DNA of 32,756 bases, taken from the NCBI GenBank assembly GCA_023459355.1, contig JAEWUM010000031.1, positions 1 through 32,756 on the forward strand, read 5' to 3'. Under the pieces are notes generated by a model. It made no database searches. It saw only the letters and a list, made by a program, of their open reading frames with translations, and was not told the DNA's origin. The DNA comes from Bacteroidota bacterium. GTDB lineage: Bacteria > Bacteroidota > Bacteroidia > Bacteroidales > Paludibacteraceae. The position numbers and the translations under genes are program-made. Within the stretch, counting starts at the first letter, position 1. Every line of letters starts with the position of its first letter. Below, piece by piece: positions 23,036-30,239 of the stretch.

Positions 23036-23542
23036 ATGGCTACTCAGTATCAGAATCTTTCAGAGTACGATCCGGATTTACTCCCGTCAAAAGAAATTTT
23101 AGAAAAGCAAAGTTACGCGATTGCTGTGGCCGACTGGAATCCACAGGTAACGCATGCACTGCTGAATGGCGCTATCGAAGGTTTGACCGGCAATGGCGTG
23201 TTGAAAAGAAATATCAATGTAGTGCATGTTCCGGGTACTTTTGAACTCACTTATGCTGCCAAGCAATTTGTAATTGAGCATGCAAAATTTAAGAAATACG
23301 ATGCAGTTATCGTGCTGGGTTGTGTTATTCAGGGTGACACGCCCCATTTCGACTATGTTTGTCAGGGTGTAACACAAGGCGTGGCAGCACTCAATACAGT
23401 TGAGAATGCTTGTCCCGTTATCTTTGGAGTGCTGACAACCAACACGATGCAACAAGCGCTGGACAGAGCCGGCGGAATACACGGAAATAAAGGTGTGGAA
23501 GCCGCAATAACAGCCATAAAAATGGCAAATATTGTTTGGTAG
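23036..23542 (+). CDS. ribH: 6,7-dimethyl-8-ribityllumazine synthase
   Basis: The 168-residue enzyme joins 5-amino-6-ribitylamino-uracil and dihydroxybutanone phosphate in riboflavin synthesis and forms an icosahedral or pentameric assembly. Signatures are YAIAVADWNPQVTHALLNGAIEG, HVPGTFELTYAAK and GCVIQGDTPHFDYVCQGVTQGV with the catalytic His. A frame from a TTG at 23030 is two residues longer; the ATG at 23036 gives the better MATQYQNLSEY start. The promoter of tRNA-Tyr lies over its last codons (23535-23566). Confidence 0.97.
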   Translation: MATQYQNLSEYDPDLLPSKEILEKQSYAIAVADWNPQVTHALLNGAIEGLTGNGVLKRNINVVHVPGTFELTYAAKQFVIEHAKFKKYDAVIVLGCVIQGDTPHFDYVCQGVTQGVAALNTVENACPVIFGVLTTNTMQQALDRAGGIHGNKGVEAAITAIKMANIVW

Positions 23543-23566
23543 AAACAAAGTAAAATTGTATCTTTG
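23535..23566 (+). promoter_or_regulatory. Promoter of tRNA-Tyr and tRNA-Gly
   Basis: TTTG at 23535-23538, 20 bases, then TATCTTTG at 23559-23566. The -33 box overlaps the last codons of ribH. Confidence 0.8.
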
Positions 23567-23577
23567 CACCGCTTTTA

Positions 23578-23660
23578 GGGCAGTTACCAAAGTGGCCAAC
23601 TGGGGCTGACTGTAACTCAGCTGTCTTTCGACTTCGGAGGTTCGAATCCTTCACTGCCCA
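23578..23660 (+). tRNA. tRNA-Tyr (anticodon GTA)
   Basis: The 83-nt class II tRNA has acceptor arms GGGCAGT (23578-23584) and ACTGCCC (23653-23659), the anticodon loop CTGTAAC with GTA, a long variable arm (CAGCTGTCTTTCGACTTCGG region) and T arm GGTTCGAATCC. No CCA is encoded. Confidence 0.94.
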
Positions 23661-23661
23661 C

Positions 23662-23720
23662 TTTTTGCGGAAGTAGCTCAGTTGCCAAAAGATAGACAAA
23701 AAGATGCTCTATCAACTGAG
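23662..23720 (+). pseudogene. Partial and inverted copy of tRNA-Gly 5' part
   Basis: Bases 23662-23684 are identical to 23739-23761, the T run plus acceptor and D-arm start of the next tRNA-Gly (23-base direct repeat). The copy then diverges, and 23704-23720 is the exact reverse complement of 23754-23770, the tRNA-Gly D arm (17 bases). So a broken forward copy and an inverted D arm lie in the 83-base spacer. CTCAGTTG (23677-23684) can pair with CAACTGAG (23713-23720) in the spacer RNA. Confidence 0.85.
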
Positions 23721-23743
23721 TGAAAGTGCAGTTGTAAATTTTT

Positions 23744-23816
23744 GCGGAAGTAGCTCAGTTGATAGAGCATTAGCCTTCCAAGCTGAGGGTCGCGGGTTTG
23801 AGCCCCGTCTTCCGCT
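23744..23816 (+). tRNA. tRNA-Gly (anticodon TCC)
   Basis: The 73-nt cloverleaf has acceptor arms GCGGAAG (23744-23750) and CTTCCGC (23809-23815), D arm GCTCAGTTGATAGAGC, anticodon loop CTTCCAA with TCC, and T arm GCGGGTTTGAGCCCCG. The acceptor stem is perfect. A duplicate of its 5' part precedes it. Confidence 0.94.
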
Positions 23817-23820
23817 CTCA

Positions 23821-23877
23821 CAGACCGAAAGGTCTGAAATAAAAAGAGGATGCAACATCAGATGCATCCTCTTTTTT
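23821..23877. terminator. Hairpin and bidirectional terminator after tRNA-Gly
   Basis: CAGACC-GAAA-GGTCTG (23821-23836) forms a GNRA hairpin, followed by a second hairpin GAGGATGCA (23846-23854) with TGCATCCTC (23863-23871), flanked by AAAAA and TTTTTT. It can stop the tRNA transcript on the plus strand and the small membrane protein gene on the minus strand. Confidence 0.85.
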
Positions 23878-23904
23878 AATTATCTCTTTCTTGAGTTTCC
23901 GCAA

Positions 23905-24117
23905 TCAGGCTCCCAATGCTTTTAATGCTTCGTAAACCAAAAATGCCGGCCATACAATGGCTTTCAGGAAACCCAACACGCCAATCCAGAATGTAGTGGC
24001 CTGCGAAATAAAATAAATAGCAGCCCCGATAAAACCTAATCCGTACACAGCACCACTGCTTGCACCACGATCCGAATACTTCGGTTTGCAACAATTGTTG
24101 TTTTGTTCTTCTGACAT
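23905..24117 (-). CDS. Small membrane protein
   Basis: The 70-residue product begins with a short polar, Cys-Cys and Asn rich segment (MSEEQNNNCCKPKYSDRGASS) followed by two hydrophobic segments (AVYGLGFIGAAIYFISQ and FWIGVLGFLKAIVWPAFLVYEALKAL). Similar short proteins are frequent in Bacteroidales, function unknown; the polar N-terminus with paired Cys might bind a metal or acyl group. The frame is open without shadows from a larger gene and the TAGTTTTAAA upstream is AT-rich. It is convergent with the tRNA-Gly transcript and shares its terminator. Confidence 0.75.
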   Translation of the reverse strand: MSEEQNNNCCKPKYSDRGASSGAVYGLGFIGAAIYFISQATTFWIGVLGFLKAIVWPAFLVYEALKALGA

Positions 24118-24143
24118 AGTTTTAAATTTTTAAGAGTTTAATT

Positions 24144-24262
24144 GTCTACAGTCTACAGTCTACAGTCTACAGTTACTGACCACTAATTGTTATTAGCTTT
24201 CCGTTTTCCGCTTTCCGCTTTCCGCTTTTTCACTATTCACTATTCGTTATTCGCTATTAGCT
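24144..24262. repeat. Compound heptamer repeats between the small membrane protein gene and nth
   Basis: Four GTCTACA units (24144-24171), then CTTTCCG/TTTTCCG/CTTTCCG/CTTTCCG (24197-24224), then a degenerate run of TTCACTA, TTCACTA, TTCGTTA, TTCGCTA to about 24259. The last run goes into the 3' coding end of nth, where it encodes LIANNE and the stop. Confidence 0.8.
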
Positions 24263-24893
24263 TTCTTTGAAAGAACCTGCACCACGGTTTCAACCCGCAT
24301 ACCTCACATTTTGGTTTCCGGGCCTGGCAAACATAACGGCCGTGCAGGATTAGCCAGTGATGTGCTTTGGGAATCAATGCTTCCGGGATGTATTTCACCA
24401 GCGTTTTCTCTGTTTGCAGCGGATTCTTCGAATTGGTCGTAAGTCCCAATCGTTCCGAAATCCGGAATACATGCGTGTCCACCGCCATAGCCGGTTTATT
24501 ATATACCACCGAAGCAATTACATTGGCGGTTTTGCGCCCTACACCCGGCAATTTTTGCAGGTCATCAATATCCTCAGGTACAACACCATTGAAATCAGTC
24601 AGGAGTTTTTGCGCCATGCCGACCAAATGTTTCGCCTTGTTGTTTGGGTATGAAATTGATTTGATGTAGCTCAGGATTAAATCAGAACTTGCAACCGCCA
24701 GACTTTCAGGAGTAGGGAAGTCGGCAAACAATTTCGGCGTGGTCATATTGACCCGCTTGTCGGTGCATTGAGCCGATAAAATAACCGCGATCAGCAACTG
24801 AAATGGATTGTTGTAATGCAGTTCTGTCTCGGCGACAGGCATATTTTCCTGAAACCAATGGATTATTTCCTGATATCGCTGTTTGGTTGTCAT
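24240..24893 (-). CDS. nth: Endonuclease III
   Basis: The 217-residue DNA glycosylase/AP lyase removes oxidised pyrimidines. The helix-hairpin-helix motif LPGVGRKTANV carries the catalytic Lys, and VDTHVFRISERLGL carries the catalytic Asp. The 4Fe-4S cluster has the exact spacing CX6CX2CX5C in YVCQARKPKCEVCGLKPWC. The C-terminal LIANNE is encoded by heptamer-repeat DNA, so the natural end of the protein may have been replaced or extended by repeat growth. It is downstream of the FecCD permease by 35 bases on the same strand. Confidence 0.96.
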   Translation of the reverse strand: MTTKQRYQEIIHWFQENMPVAETELHYNNPFQLLIAVILSAQCTDKRVNMTTPKLFADFPTPESLAVASSDLILSYIKSISYPNNKAKHLVGMAQKLLTDFNGVVPEDIDDLQKLPGVGRKTANVIASVVYNKPAMAVDTHVFRISERLGLTTNSKNPLQTEKTLVKYIPEALIPKAHHWLILHGRYVCQARKPKCEVCGLKPWCRFFQRKLIANNE

Positions 24894-24928
24894 GACGTTG
24901 CAAATTTATATAATTATCCCGGATACTA

Positions 24929-25927
24929 TCATCTTCTGCGTAAAATTATCCAGATAATTACCGGTGCACCGAATAAAGCGCTGACCGTGTTGATGGGTAG
25001 TGTATAAGTCGGGATCTGGGTGATGATGTCACAAATCAGAATCAAAGAAGCACCGATTAATACAGAAGCCGGGATTAAAATCTTATGTACCGAAGTCTTG
25101 AATATGCCCCTGGCAATGTGTGGGACGGCTACGCCCACAAAGGCAATCGGACCGGTAAAGGCCGTAATACTACCCGCTAAAATTCCCGTTGCCAGAACCA
25201 TCAGGATGCGTGTTGACCGGATGTTGATGCCCAAGCCTTTTGCATAGTTTTCACCCAGGAGCAGTCCGTCGGATTTTTTGTGTAATAAGAAGGCCAGTAG
25301 TAACCCTGCACCAATTATTGGAATAAGAATTTGCAGATTCTCCCGGCTGACGGCACTCAGACTGCCGAAAGTCCACAAGACATATAATTTGATGGCATCC
25401 GGATTAGAAAAGTTTTGCAGAATACTCACGATAGAACTGGCAATGGTGCCGAACATGATACCCACAATCAGCAGAGAAACAGCATTGTGTAATTTATAAG
25501 AGACTCCGATTACCAATAACAAAACCAAAGCGGCCCCGATGATGGCAGATGCAATAACACCCCAACCGCTGTTTATCCAGAAAGCAGGCAGGAGCGAAGC
25601 GCTCATCATGGTAATGGCTACACCCAGACTGGCACCCGAACTTACTCCCAGAATGTAAGGGTCGGCTAATGGATTGCGGAAAAGCGTTTGCATCAGTAAG
25701 CCCGCGACCGACAAAGAAGCACCGGCGAGTATGGCCGAAATTGCCTTTGGAACCCTGAAATTCAGCAAAATCTCTGTATGAATGGGGTCAGCATTGTTTC
25801 CGGTAAAAATGTTGAGAATCTCACTGAAAGGAATCCGGATGCTGCCGATAACCAAATCCAACAGAAACAGAAATACGGTACCAATTAGCAGAGGAATAAA
25901 AAGCCGGTATGTTTTTTTTGATGTCAT
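24929..25927 (-). CDS. FecCD/BtuC family ABC transporter permease
   Basis: The 332-residue membrane protein belongs to the FecCD family of permeases for iron-siderophore, haem or cobalamin uptake: FRVPKAISAILAGASLSVAGLLMQTLFRNPLADPYILGVSSGASLGV, AFTGPIAFVGVAVPHIAR and PINTVSALFGAPVIIWIIL. About ten hydrophobic segments are visible. No substrate-binding protein or ATPase lies in the window next to it, so the substrate is open; cobalamin is possible given the nearby riboswitch-controlled lipoprotein. The promoter at 25955-25986 leaves only about 28 bases of leader, so it has no riboswitch of its own. The gene is divergent from mutS2. Confidence 0.9.
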   Translation of the reverse strand: MTSKKTYRLFIPLLIGTVFLFLLDLVIGSIRIPFSEILNIFTGNNADPIHTEILLNFRVPKAISAILAGASLSVAGLLMQTLFRNPLADPYILGVSSGASLGVAITMMSASLLPAFWINSGWGVIASAIIGAALVLLLVIGVSYKLHNAVSLLIVGIMFGTIASSIVSILQNFSNPDAIKLYVLWTFGSLSAVSRENLQILIPIIGAGLLLAFLLHKKSDGLLLGENYAKGLGINIRSTRILMVLATGILAGSITAFTGPIAFVGVAVPHIARGIFKTSVHKILIPASVLIGASLILICDIITQIPTYTLPINTVSALFGAPVIIWIILRRR

Positions 25928-25954
25928 TCAATACTGGGTATCAACAAAGCGCAC

Positions 25955-25986
25955 CAAAATTAAGAAAAAATACAAGGAGTTGCAAA
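25955..25986 (-). promoter_or_regulatory. Promoter of the FecCD permease gene
   Basis: On the minus strand TTTG (25986-25983), 20 bases, then TAATTTTG (25962-25955), a good consensus match. Confidence 0.75.
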
Positions 25987-26063
25987 ATGATGATGAAATT
26001 TATCATCAATATAATATATATGTCATAAAATAAGCAGCTATAAAAGGATTCAAAAATAATTTT

Positions 26064-26071
26064 TACTTTTG
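26064..26071 (+). promoter_or_regulatory. -7 element of mutS2
   Basis: TACTTTTG 18 bases before the ATG; -33 box not clear. Confidence 0.5.
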
Positions 26072-26089
26072 TGCTCAAATTAAAATGAG

Positions 26090-28519
26090 ATGCTTTACCC
26101 TTCTGATTTCGAACATAAAACCGATTTTACTACCATACGTCTGATCCTGAAAGAGAAATGTATTTCATCTTTGGGTAAAGAAAAGGTGGATGAAATCACT
26201 TTTTCCACTGATTACGGACAGGTTATCCGGCAAATCTGTCAGACCGACGAGATGTTACGCCTGATGCAGGAAGCCACTGAAGCTCTCCCTGTAGGTGATT
26301 TTTTCGACATTCGTCACGGATTATCCCGCGTGAGGATAGAAGGCTTGTATCTGGATGAAAGTGAGGTGTTTGAGTTGCGACGTGCACTGGAGGCTGTCAG
26401 ACGGCTCGTTGTTTATATTGCGGCTCAGGATGCCGGACTATATCCTCATTTACACGAATTGTTAGAAGGGGTTGCGATTTTTCCTGATGTCATTCGGCAG
26501 ATTGATGCTATACTCGATAAATTTGGCAAGATAAAAGACAATGCCTCGCCCGAGCTGAACCGCATCCGCAGGGAAATGCTGCAGGTTCAAAGTTCCGTTT
26601 CCAAGTCTCTGCAGGCCATTTTGCGACAAGCTCAAGCCGATGGATATGTCGAAAAAGATGTAGCGCCGACAATGCGTGAGGGGCGATTGGTTATCCCGGT
26701 TTCACCTGCTTTCAAACGGAAAATATCGGGTATTGTACACGATGAGTCGGCTACCGGTAAAACCGTGTTTATAGAGCCGGCGCAGGTGGTGGAAGCCAAC
26801 AACCGCATCCGTGAACTGGAAGGAGAGGAGCGCAGGGAAGTAATCCGTATTTTAATTGCTTTCACCGATTTCGTCAGACCATTTACGGAAGATATATTTC
26901 AGTCACAATATTTTTTAGGAGAAATTGATTTTCTGCGCAGCAAAGCCTTGTTTGCCCGACAAATCAATGCCATCAAACCACGGGTTGATGATGCTTGTTT
27001 GTTGGAATGGCAAAAAGCGGTGCATCCTATTCTGTATCTTTCTTTGCTGAAACAGCAAAAACAAATCGTTCCGCTGGATATTGCGCTAAACGAACAGCAG
27101 CGTATATTGCTGATTTCAGGTCCGAATGCAGGAGGTAAATCTGTGTGCCTGAAAACTGTAGTGTTGTTGCAATACATGTTGCAGTGTGGGTTGCTGATAC
27201 CTGTACATGATAGCAGTCGTTGCGGCATCTTCGAACGACTTTTCATCGACATCGGTGATGAACAATCAATCGAAAACGACCTTTCGACCTACAGTTCTCA
27301 CTTGCTGAACATGAAGTTTTTCATCCGTAACAGCCAGGAAAAAACGCTGTTGCTGATTGATGAGTTCGGGACGGGAACAGAGCCCATGATTGGCGGCGCA
27401 CTGGCAGAAGCAACTCTCGAACGCTTTAATCGAAACAAGGCTTTCGGGGTGATTACGACGCATTATACCAATTTAAAACATTATGCCGAAGATGCTGAAG
27501 GTATCGTGAATGGCGCCATGCTGTACGACCGACAGCACCTGCAACCCCTGTTTATCCTGCAAATTGGCAATCCCGGTTCCTCCTTCGCGGTTGAGATTGC
27601 ACGGAAAATCGGTTTGCCGGAAGATTTAATTGCTGATGCAGCAGCTAAAGTAGGCTCAGAACATTTAGATTATGATAAGCATTTGCAGGATATTGTGAGG
27701 GACAAGCGTTACTGGGAAAAGAAAAGACAGCAGATCCGGCAGAAAGAGAAGAAATTAGAAGAAGTGCTGGCAAAATACGAGACCGAGATGGCCGACATCA
27801 ACCGTCAGAAAAAAGAAATCACCCAGCAAGCCAAAGCTGAAGCACAACAACTGCTGACAGAAGCCAACGCGAAAATTGAAAACACTATCCGGCAAATCAA
27901 AGAAGCACAAGCGGAGAAAGAAAAAACGAAAACAATCCGGAAAGAGCTGAGCGATTTCAGGGAGAAAATCAGGGAAAATCAGGGAGTAGAACCAAAGCCA
28001 AAGATTAAATTGCCGCAAAAGGCCACAGTTCAGCCTGTAAAAACGGATAAACCGGTATTGGCTACGGGCATGCAGGTGCGATTAAAAGGTCAGCAGGCTG
28101 TCGGGAAGATTCTGGAGATGCAGGAGAAAACAGCTATCGTAGTATTCGGTCAGTTGAAATCCACGGTAAAGCTGAATCAGTTGGAGTCGGTCAGCAACAA
28201 CCGCCTGAAAAAAGAACAGCGAAGCGAGCATGCACCCGGCACGGTAACCGAGAATGTCCGTCAGCGCAAACTTCATTTTAAATCGGAGATAGATGTGCGG
28301 GGCATGCGTGGCGACGAAGCTTTGCAAGCCGTGATGTATTTCATTGATGATGCTTTGATGGTGGGTGTGTCCTCTGTGCGGATTCTGCATGGCACAGGCA
28401 CCGGAGCCTTACGCCAGTTAATCCGTCAGTATCTTGGTACGGTTCATGGAATCCGTAGCTATCACGACGAACATGTACAGTTCGGCGGGGCAGGTATTAC
28501 GGTGGTGGAAATCGAATAA
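26090..28519 (+). CDS. mutS2: Endonuclease MutS2
   Basis: The 809-residue protein has the MutS core and clamp helices at the N-terminus (about 1-300), an ABC-type ATPase domain with Walker A GPNAGGKS from residue 344 and Walker B LLLIDEFGTGTEP around 420, a long coiled coil (about 520-640, rich in Lys, Glu and Gln), and a C-terminal Smr nuclease domain from about 733 with DVRGMRGDEA and HGTGTGALRQLIRQYL. MutS2 acts in suppression of homologous recombination or in ribosome rescue in other bacteria. Its length is typical. It is divergent from the FecCD gene and ends 108 bases before eno. Confidence 0.97.
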   Translation: MLYPSDFEHKTDFTTIRLILKEKCISSLGKEKVDEITFSTDYGQVIRQICQTDEMLRLMQEATEALPVGDFFDIRHGLSRVRIEGLYLDESEVFELRRALEAVRRLVVYIAAQDAGLYPHLHELLEGVAIFPDVIRQIDAILDKFGKIKDNASPELNRIRREMLQVQSSVSKSLQAILRQAQADGYVEKDVAPTMREGRLVIPVSPAFKRKISGIVHDESATGKTVFIEPAQVVEANNRIRELEGEERREVIRILIAFTDFVRPFTEDIFQSQYFLGEIDFLRSKALFARQINAIKPRVDDACLLEWQKAVHPILYLSLLKQQKQIVPLDIALNEQQRILLISGPNAGGKSVCLKTVVLLQYMLQCGLLIPVHDSSRCGIFERLFIDIGDEQSIENDLSTYSSHLLNMKFFIRNSQEKTLLLIDEFGTGTEPMIGGALAEATLERFNRNKAFGVITTHYTNLKHYAEDAEGIVNGAMLYDRQHLQPLFILQIGNPGSSFAVEIARKIGLPEDLIADAAAKVGSEHLDYDKHLQDIVRDKRYWEKKRQQIRQKEKKLEEVLAKYETEMADINRQKKEITQQAKAEAQQLLTEANAKIENTIRQIKEAQAEKEKTKTIRKELSDFREKIRENQGVEPKPKIKLPQKATVQPVKTDKPVLATGMQVRLKGQQAVGKILEMQEKTAIVVFGQLKSTVKLNQLESVSNNRLKKEQRSEHAPGTVTENVRQRKLHFKSEIDVRGMRGDEALQAVMYFIDDALMVGVSSVRILHGTGTGALRQLIRQYLGTVHGIRSYHDEHVQFGGAGITVVEIE

Positions 28520-28548
28520 AATTATTTTCACTCCTCAAAAAAAAATCG

Positions 28549-28556
28549 TACCTTTG
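28549..28556 (+). promoter_or_regulatory. -7 element of eno
   Basis: TACCTTTG matches the consensus; a weak TTTTC lies 19 bases upstream. The eno leader is about 65 bases. Confidence 0.55.
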
Positions 28557-28627
28557 CGACCGGAAAAACGGAGACAATAAACCGTTTTATTGCTAAGGAA
28601 TCATTAACAATTTCATAATCATCAGAC

Positions 28628-29908
28628 ATGAGTAAAATTGAAAAAATCGTTGCCCGTGAAGTGCTTGACTCACGCGGTAACCCTACTGTAGAAGTAGATG
28701 TATTGTTGGAATCGGGTGTTATCGGCCGTGCAGCCGTGCCATCAGGCGCTTCAACAGGTGAAAACGAAGCCATTGAGTTGCGCGATGGTGACAAAAAACG
28801 CTACCTGGGTAAAGGTGTTTTGAAAGCCGTTGAAAACGTAAACAAAGTAATCGGACCTGCTTTGGTAGGTGTAGATGCATTGCAACAACGCGCCATCGAC
28901 AAGATGATGATCGCGATGGACGGAACTAAAACAAAATCGAAATTAGGCGCTAACGCCATCTTAGGTGTTTCTTTGGCTGTTGCGAAAGCTGCTGCTGAAT
29001 ACCTTGGCATGCCTTTGTATCGCTACATCGGTGGTACCAACGCTTTCACCTTGCCTGTTCCGATGATGAACATCATCAACGGTGGTTCTCACTCCGATGC
29101 TCCTATCGCTTTCCAGGAATTCATGATTCGTCCGGTGGGCGCTGCATCATTCCGCGAAGGTCTCCGCATGGGTGCTGAAGTATTCCACTCACTGAAAAAA
29201 GTATTGCACGATCGCAACCTCAGTACAGCTGTAGGCGACGAAGGAGGTTTTGCTCCTAATCTGGCCGGTGGTACTGAAGATGCATTGGAATCTATCCTGA
29301 AAGCCATCGAGCTGGCTGGATACAAACCGGGTGTTGACGTGATGATTGGTTTAGACTGCGCTTCTTCTGAATTCTACAAAGATGGTATCTATGACTATTC
29401 AAAATTCGAAGGTCCTAACGGTAAAAAACGTACATCTGCAGAACAAGCTGATTATTTGGCCGAACTGATTTCAAAATATCCGATCGATTCTATCGAAGAC
29501 GGTATGGGTGAAAGTGACTGGGATGGATGGAAACTGTTGACCGAAAAAATCGGTGACAAATGTCAGTTGGTAGGTGACGACTTGTTTGTAACCAACGTAG
29601 AATACCTGAAAAAAGGTATCGACATGGGTTGCGCCAACTCTATCCTGATCAAAGTAAACCAGATTGGTTCACTAACTGAAACACTGGATGCTATTGAAAT
29701 GGCACACCGTGCAGGTTATACTTCAGTAACTTCTCACCGTTCAGGTGAAACCGAAGATGCAACCATCGCCGATATCGCCGTAGCCACTAACTCAGGTCAG
29801 ATTAAAACAGGTTCATTGAGCCGTTCCGACAGGATGGCTAAATACAACCAGTTACTCCGCATCGAAGAAGAACTGGGTGACTTAGCTGTGTATGGCTACA
29901 AAAAATAA
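28628..29908 (+). CDS. eno: Enolase
   Basis: The 426-residue glycolytic enzyme converts 2-phosphoglycerate to phosphoenolpyruvate. The key segments are VPSGASTGENEAIELRDGD, GGSHSDAPIAFQEFMI, the metal ligands around GDDLFVTN, and LIKVNQIGSLTETL and SHRSGETEDATIADIAVA with active-site Lys and His. The start MSKIEKIVAREVLDSRGNPTVE is typical. The gene is strongly codon-biased compared with its neighbours, as expected for high expression. A hairpin terminator follows at 29942. Confidence 0.98.
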   Translation: MSKIEKIVAREVLDSRGNPTVEVDVLLESGVIGRAAVPSGASTGENEAIELRDGDKKRYLGKGVLKAVENVNKVIGPALVGVDALQQRAIDKMMIAMDGTKTKSKLGANAILGVSLAVAKAAAEYLGMPLYRYIGGTNAFTLPVPMMNIINGGSHSDAPIAFQEFMIRPVGAASFREGLRMGAEVFHSLKKVLHDRNLSTAVGDEGGFAPNLAGGTEDALESILKAIELAGYKPGVDVMIGLDCASSEFYKDGIYDYSKFEGPNGKKRTSAEQADYLAELISKYPIDSIEDGMGESDWDGWKLLTEKIGDKCQLVGDDLFVTNVEYLKKGIDMGCANSILIKVNQIGSLTETLDAIEMAHRAGYTSVTSHRSGETEDATIADIAVATNSGQIKTGSLSRSDRMAKYNQLLRIEEELGDLAVYGYKK

Positions 29909-29941
29909 GCTGTAACAAAACAGATTTTTAGATTATAAGTG

Positions 29942-29977
29942 AGAGCTGCCGGATCGAAAGATTTGGCAGCTTTTTTT
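29942..29977 (+). terminator. Intrinsic terminator of eno
   Basis: AGCTGCC (29944-29950) pairs with GGCAGCT (29965-29971), the loop can form GATC-GAAA-GATT inside, and a T run follows. Confidence 0.9.
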
Positions 29978-29986
29978 GTGGTATTG

Positions 29987-30032
29987 ACGTACCGGCTACC
30001 CTATATGTTACGTACCGGTAACCCTGCTGATA
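29987..30032. repeat. Two 23-bp units with ACGTACCGG
   Basis: ACGTACCGG(C/T)(T/A)ACCCT starts at 29987 and again at 30010, so the period is 23 bases. The second copy is a palindrome (GTTAC at 30007-30011 with GTAAC about six bases later). It lies between the eno terminator and the TTCGA array. Confidence 0.75.
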
Positions 30033-30037
30033 ACATT

Positions 30038-30152
30038 GAGTTATTCGATATGCTCGAACAGAATTATTCAACCCATTCGAATAGAGTTATTCGACCCACT
30101 CGAACAGAGTTATTCGATTCGTTCGAATAGAGCGGTTCGATACACTCGAATA
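30038..30152. repeat. Five tandem 23-bp palindromic units (TATTCGA-N5-TCGAATA)
   Basis: Units at 30038-30060, 30061-30083, 30084-30106, 30107-30129 and 30130-30152 have the form GAGTTATTCGA, five variable bases, TCGAA(T/C)A. The flanking arms are conserved and the five central bases vary. The fourth unit has perfect seven-base arms. There are no spacers, so it is not a CRISPR array. It ends 18 bases before the -33 box of the recombinase promoter. Confidence 0.85.
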
Positions 30153-30169
30153 GGAATAGGGTTTCTTTA

Positions 30170-30200
30170 TTTGAACTTTGATTAATATTTTGTAAGTTTG
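30170..30200 (+). promoter_or_regulatory. Promoter of the tyrosine recombinase gene
   Basis: TTTG at 30170-30173, 19 bases, then TAAGTTTG at 30193-30200, a full consensus match. It excludes the upstream TTG at 30198 as a start. Confidence 0.8.
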
Positions 30201-30239
30201 TTGCTGAAAAATTTATGTTTACAATTACACCTCAAACCA

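Noticed and set aside
23018..23041. TTG start of ribH at 23030
   Set aside because: It would add only two residues, and the ATG at 23036 gives the usual N-terminus.
23704..23925. Plus-strand frame of 73 codons across tRNA-Gly
   Set aside because: It runs through a tRNA gene and its terminator and shows no protein features.
29939..30130. A 63-codon frame reading through the eno terminator and the 23-bp repeats
   Set aside because: It covers a strong terminator and non-coding palindromic repeats, and the 23-bp period shifts frame between units; no family pattern is seen.
30038..30152. CRISPR array
   Set aside because: The repeats are directly adjacent with only five variable bases in the centre of each unit, no spacers and no cas genes.
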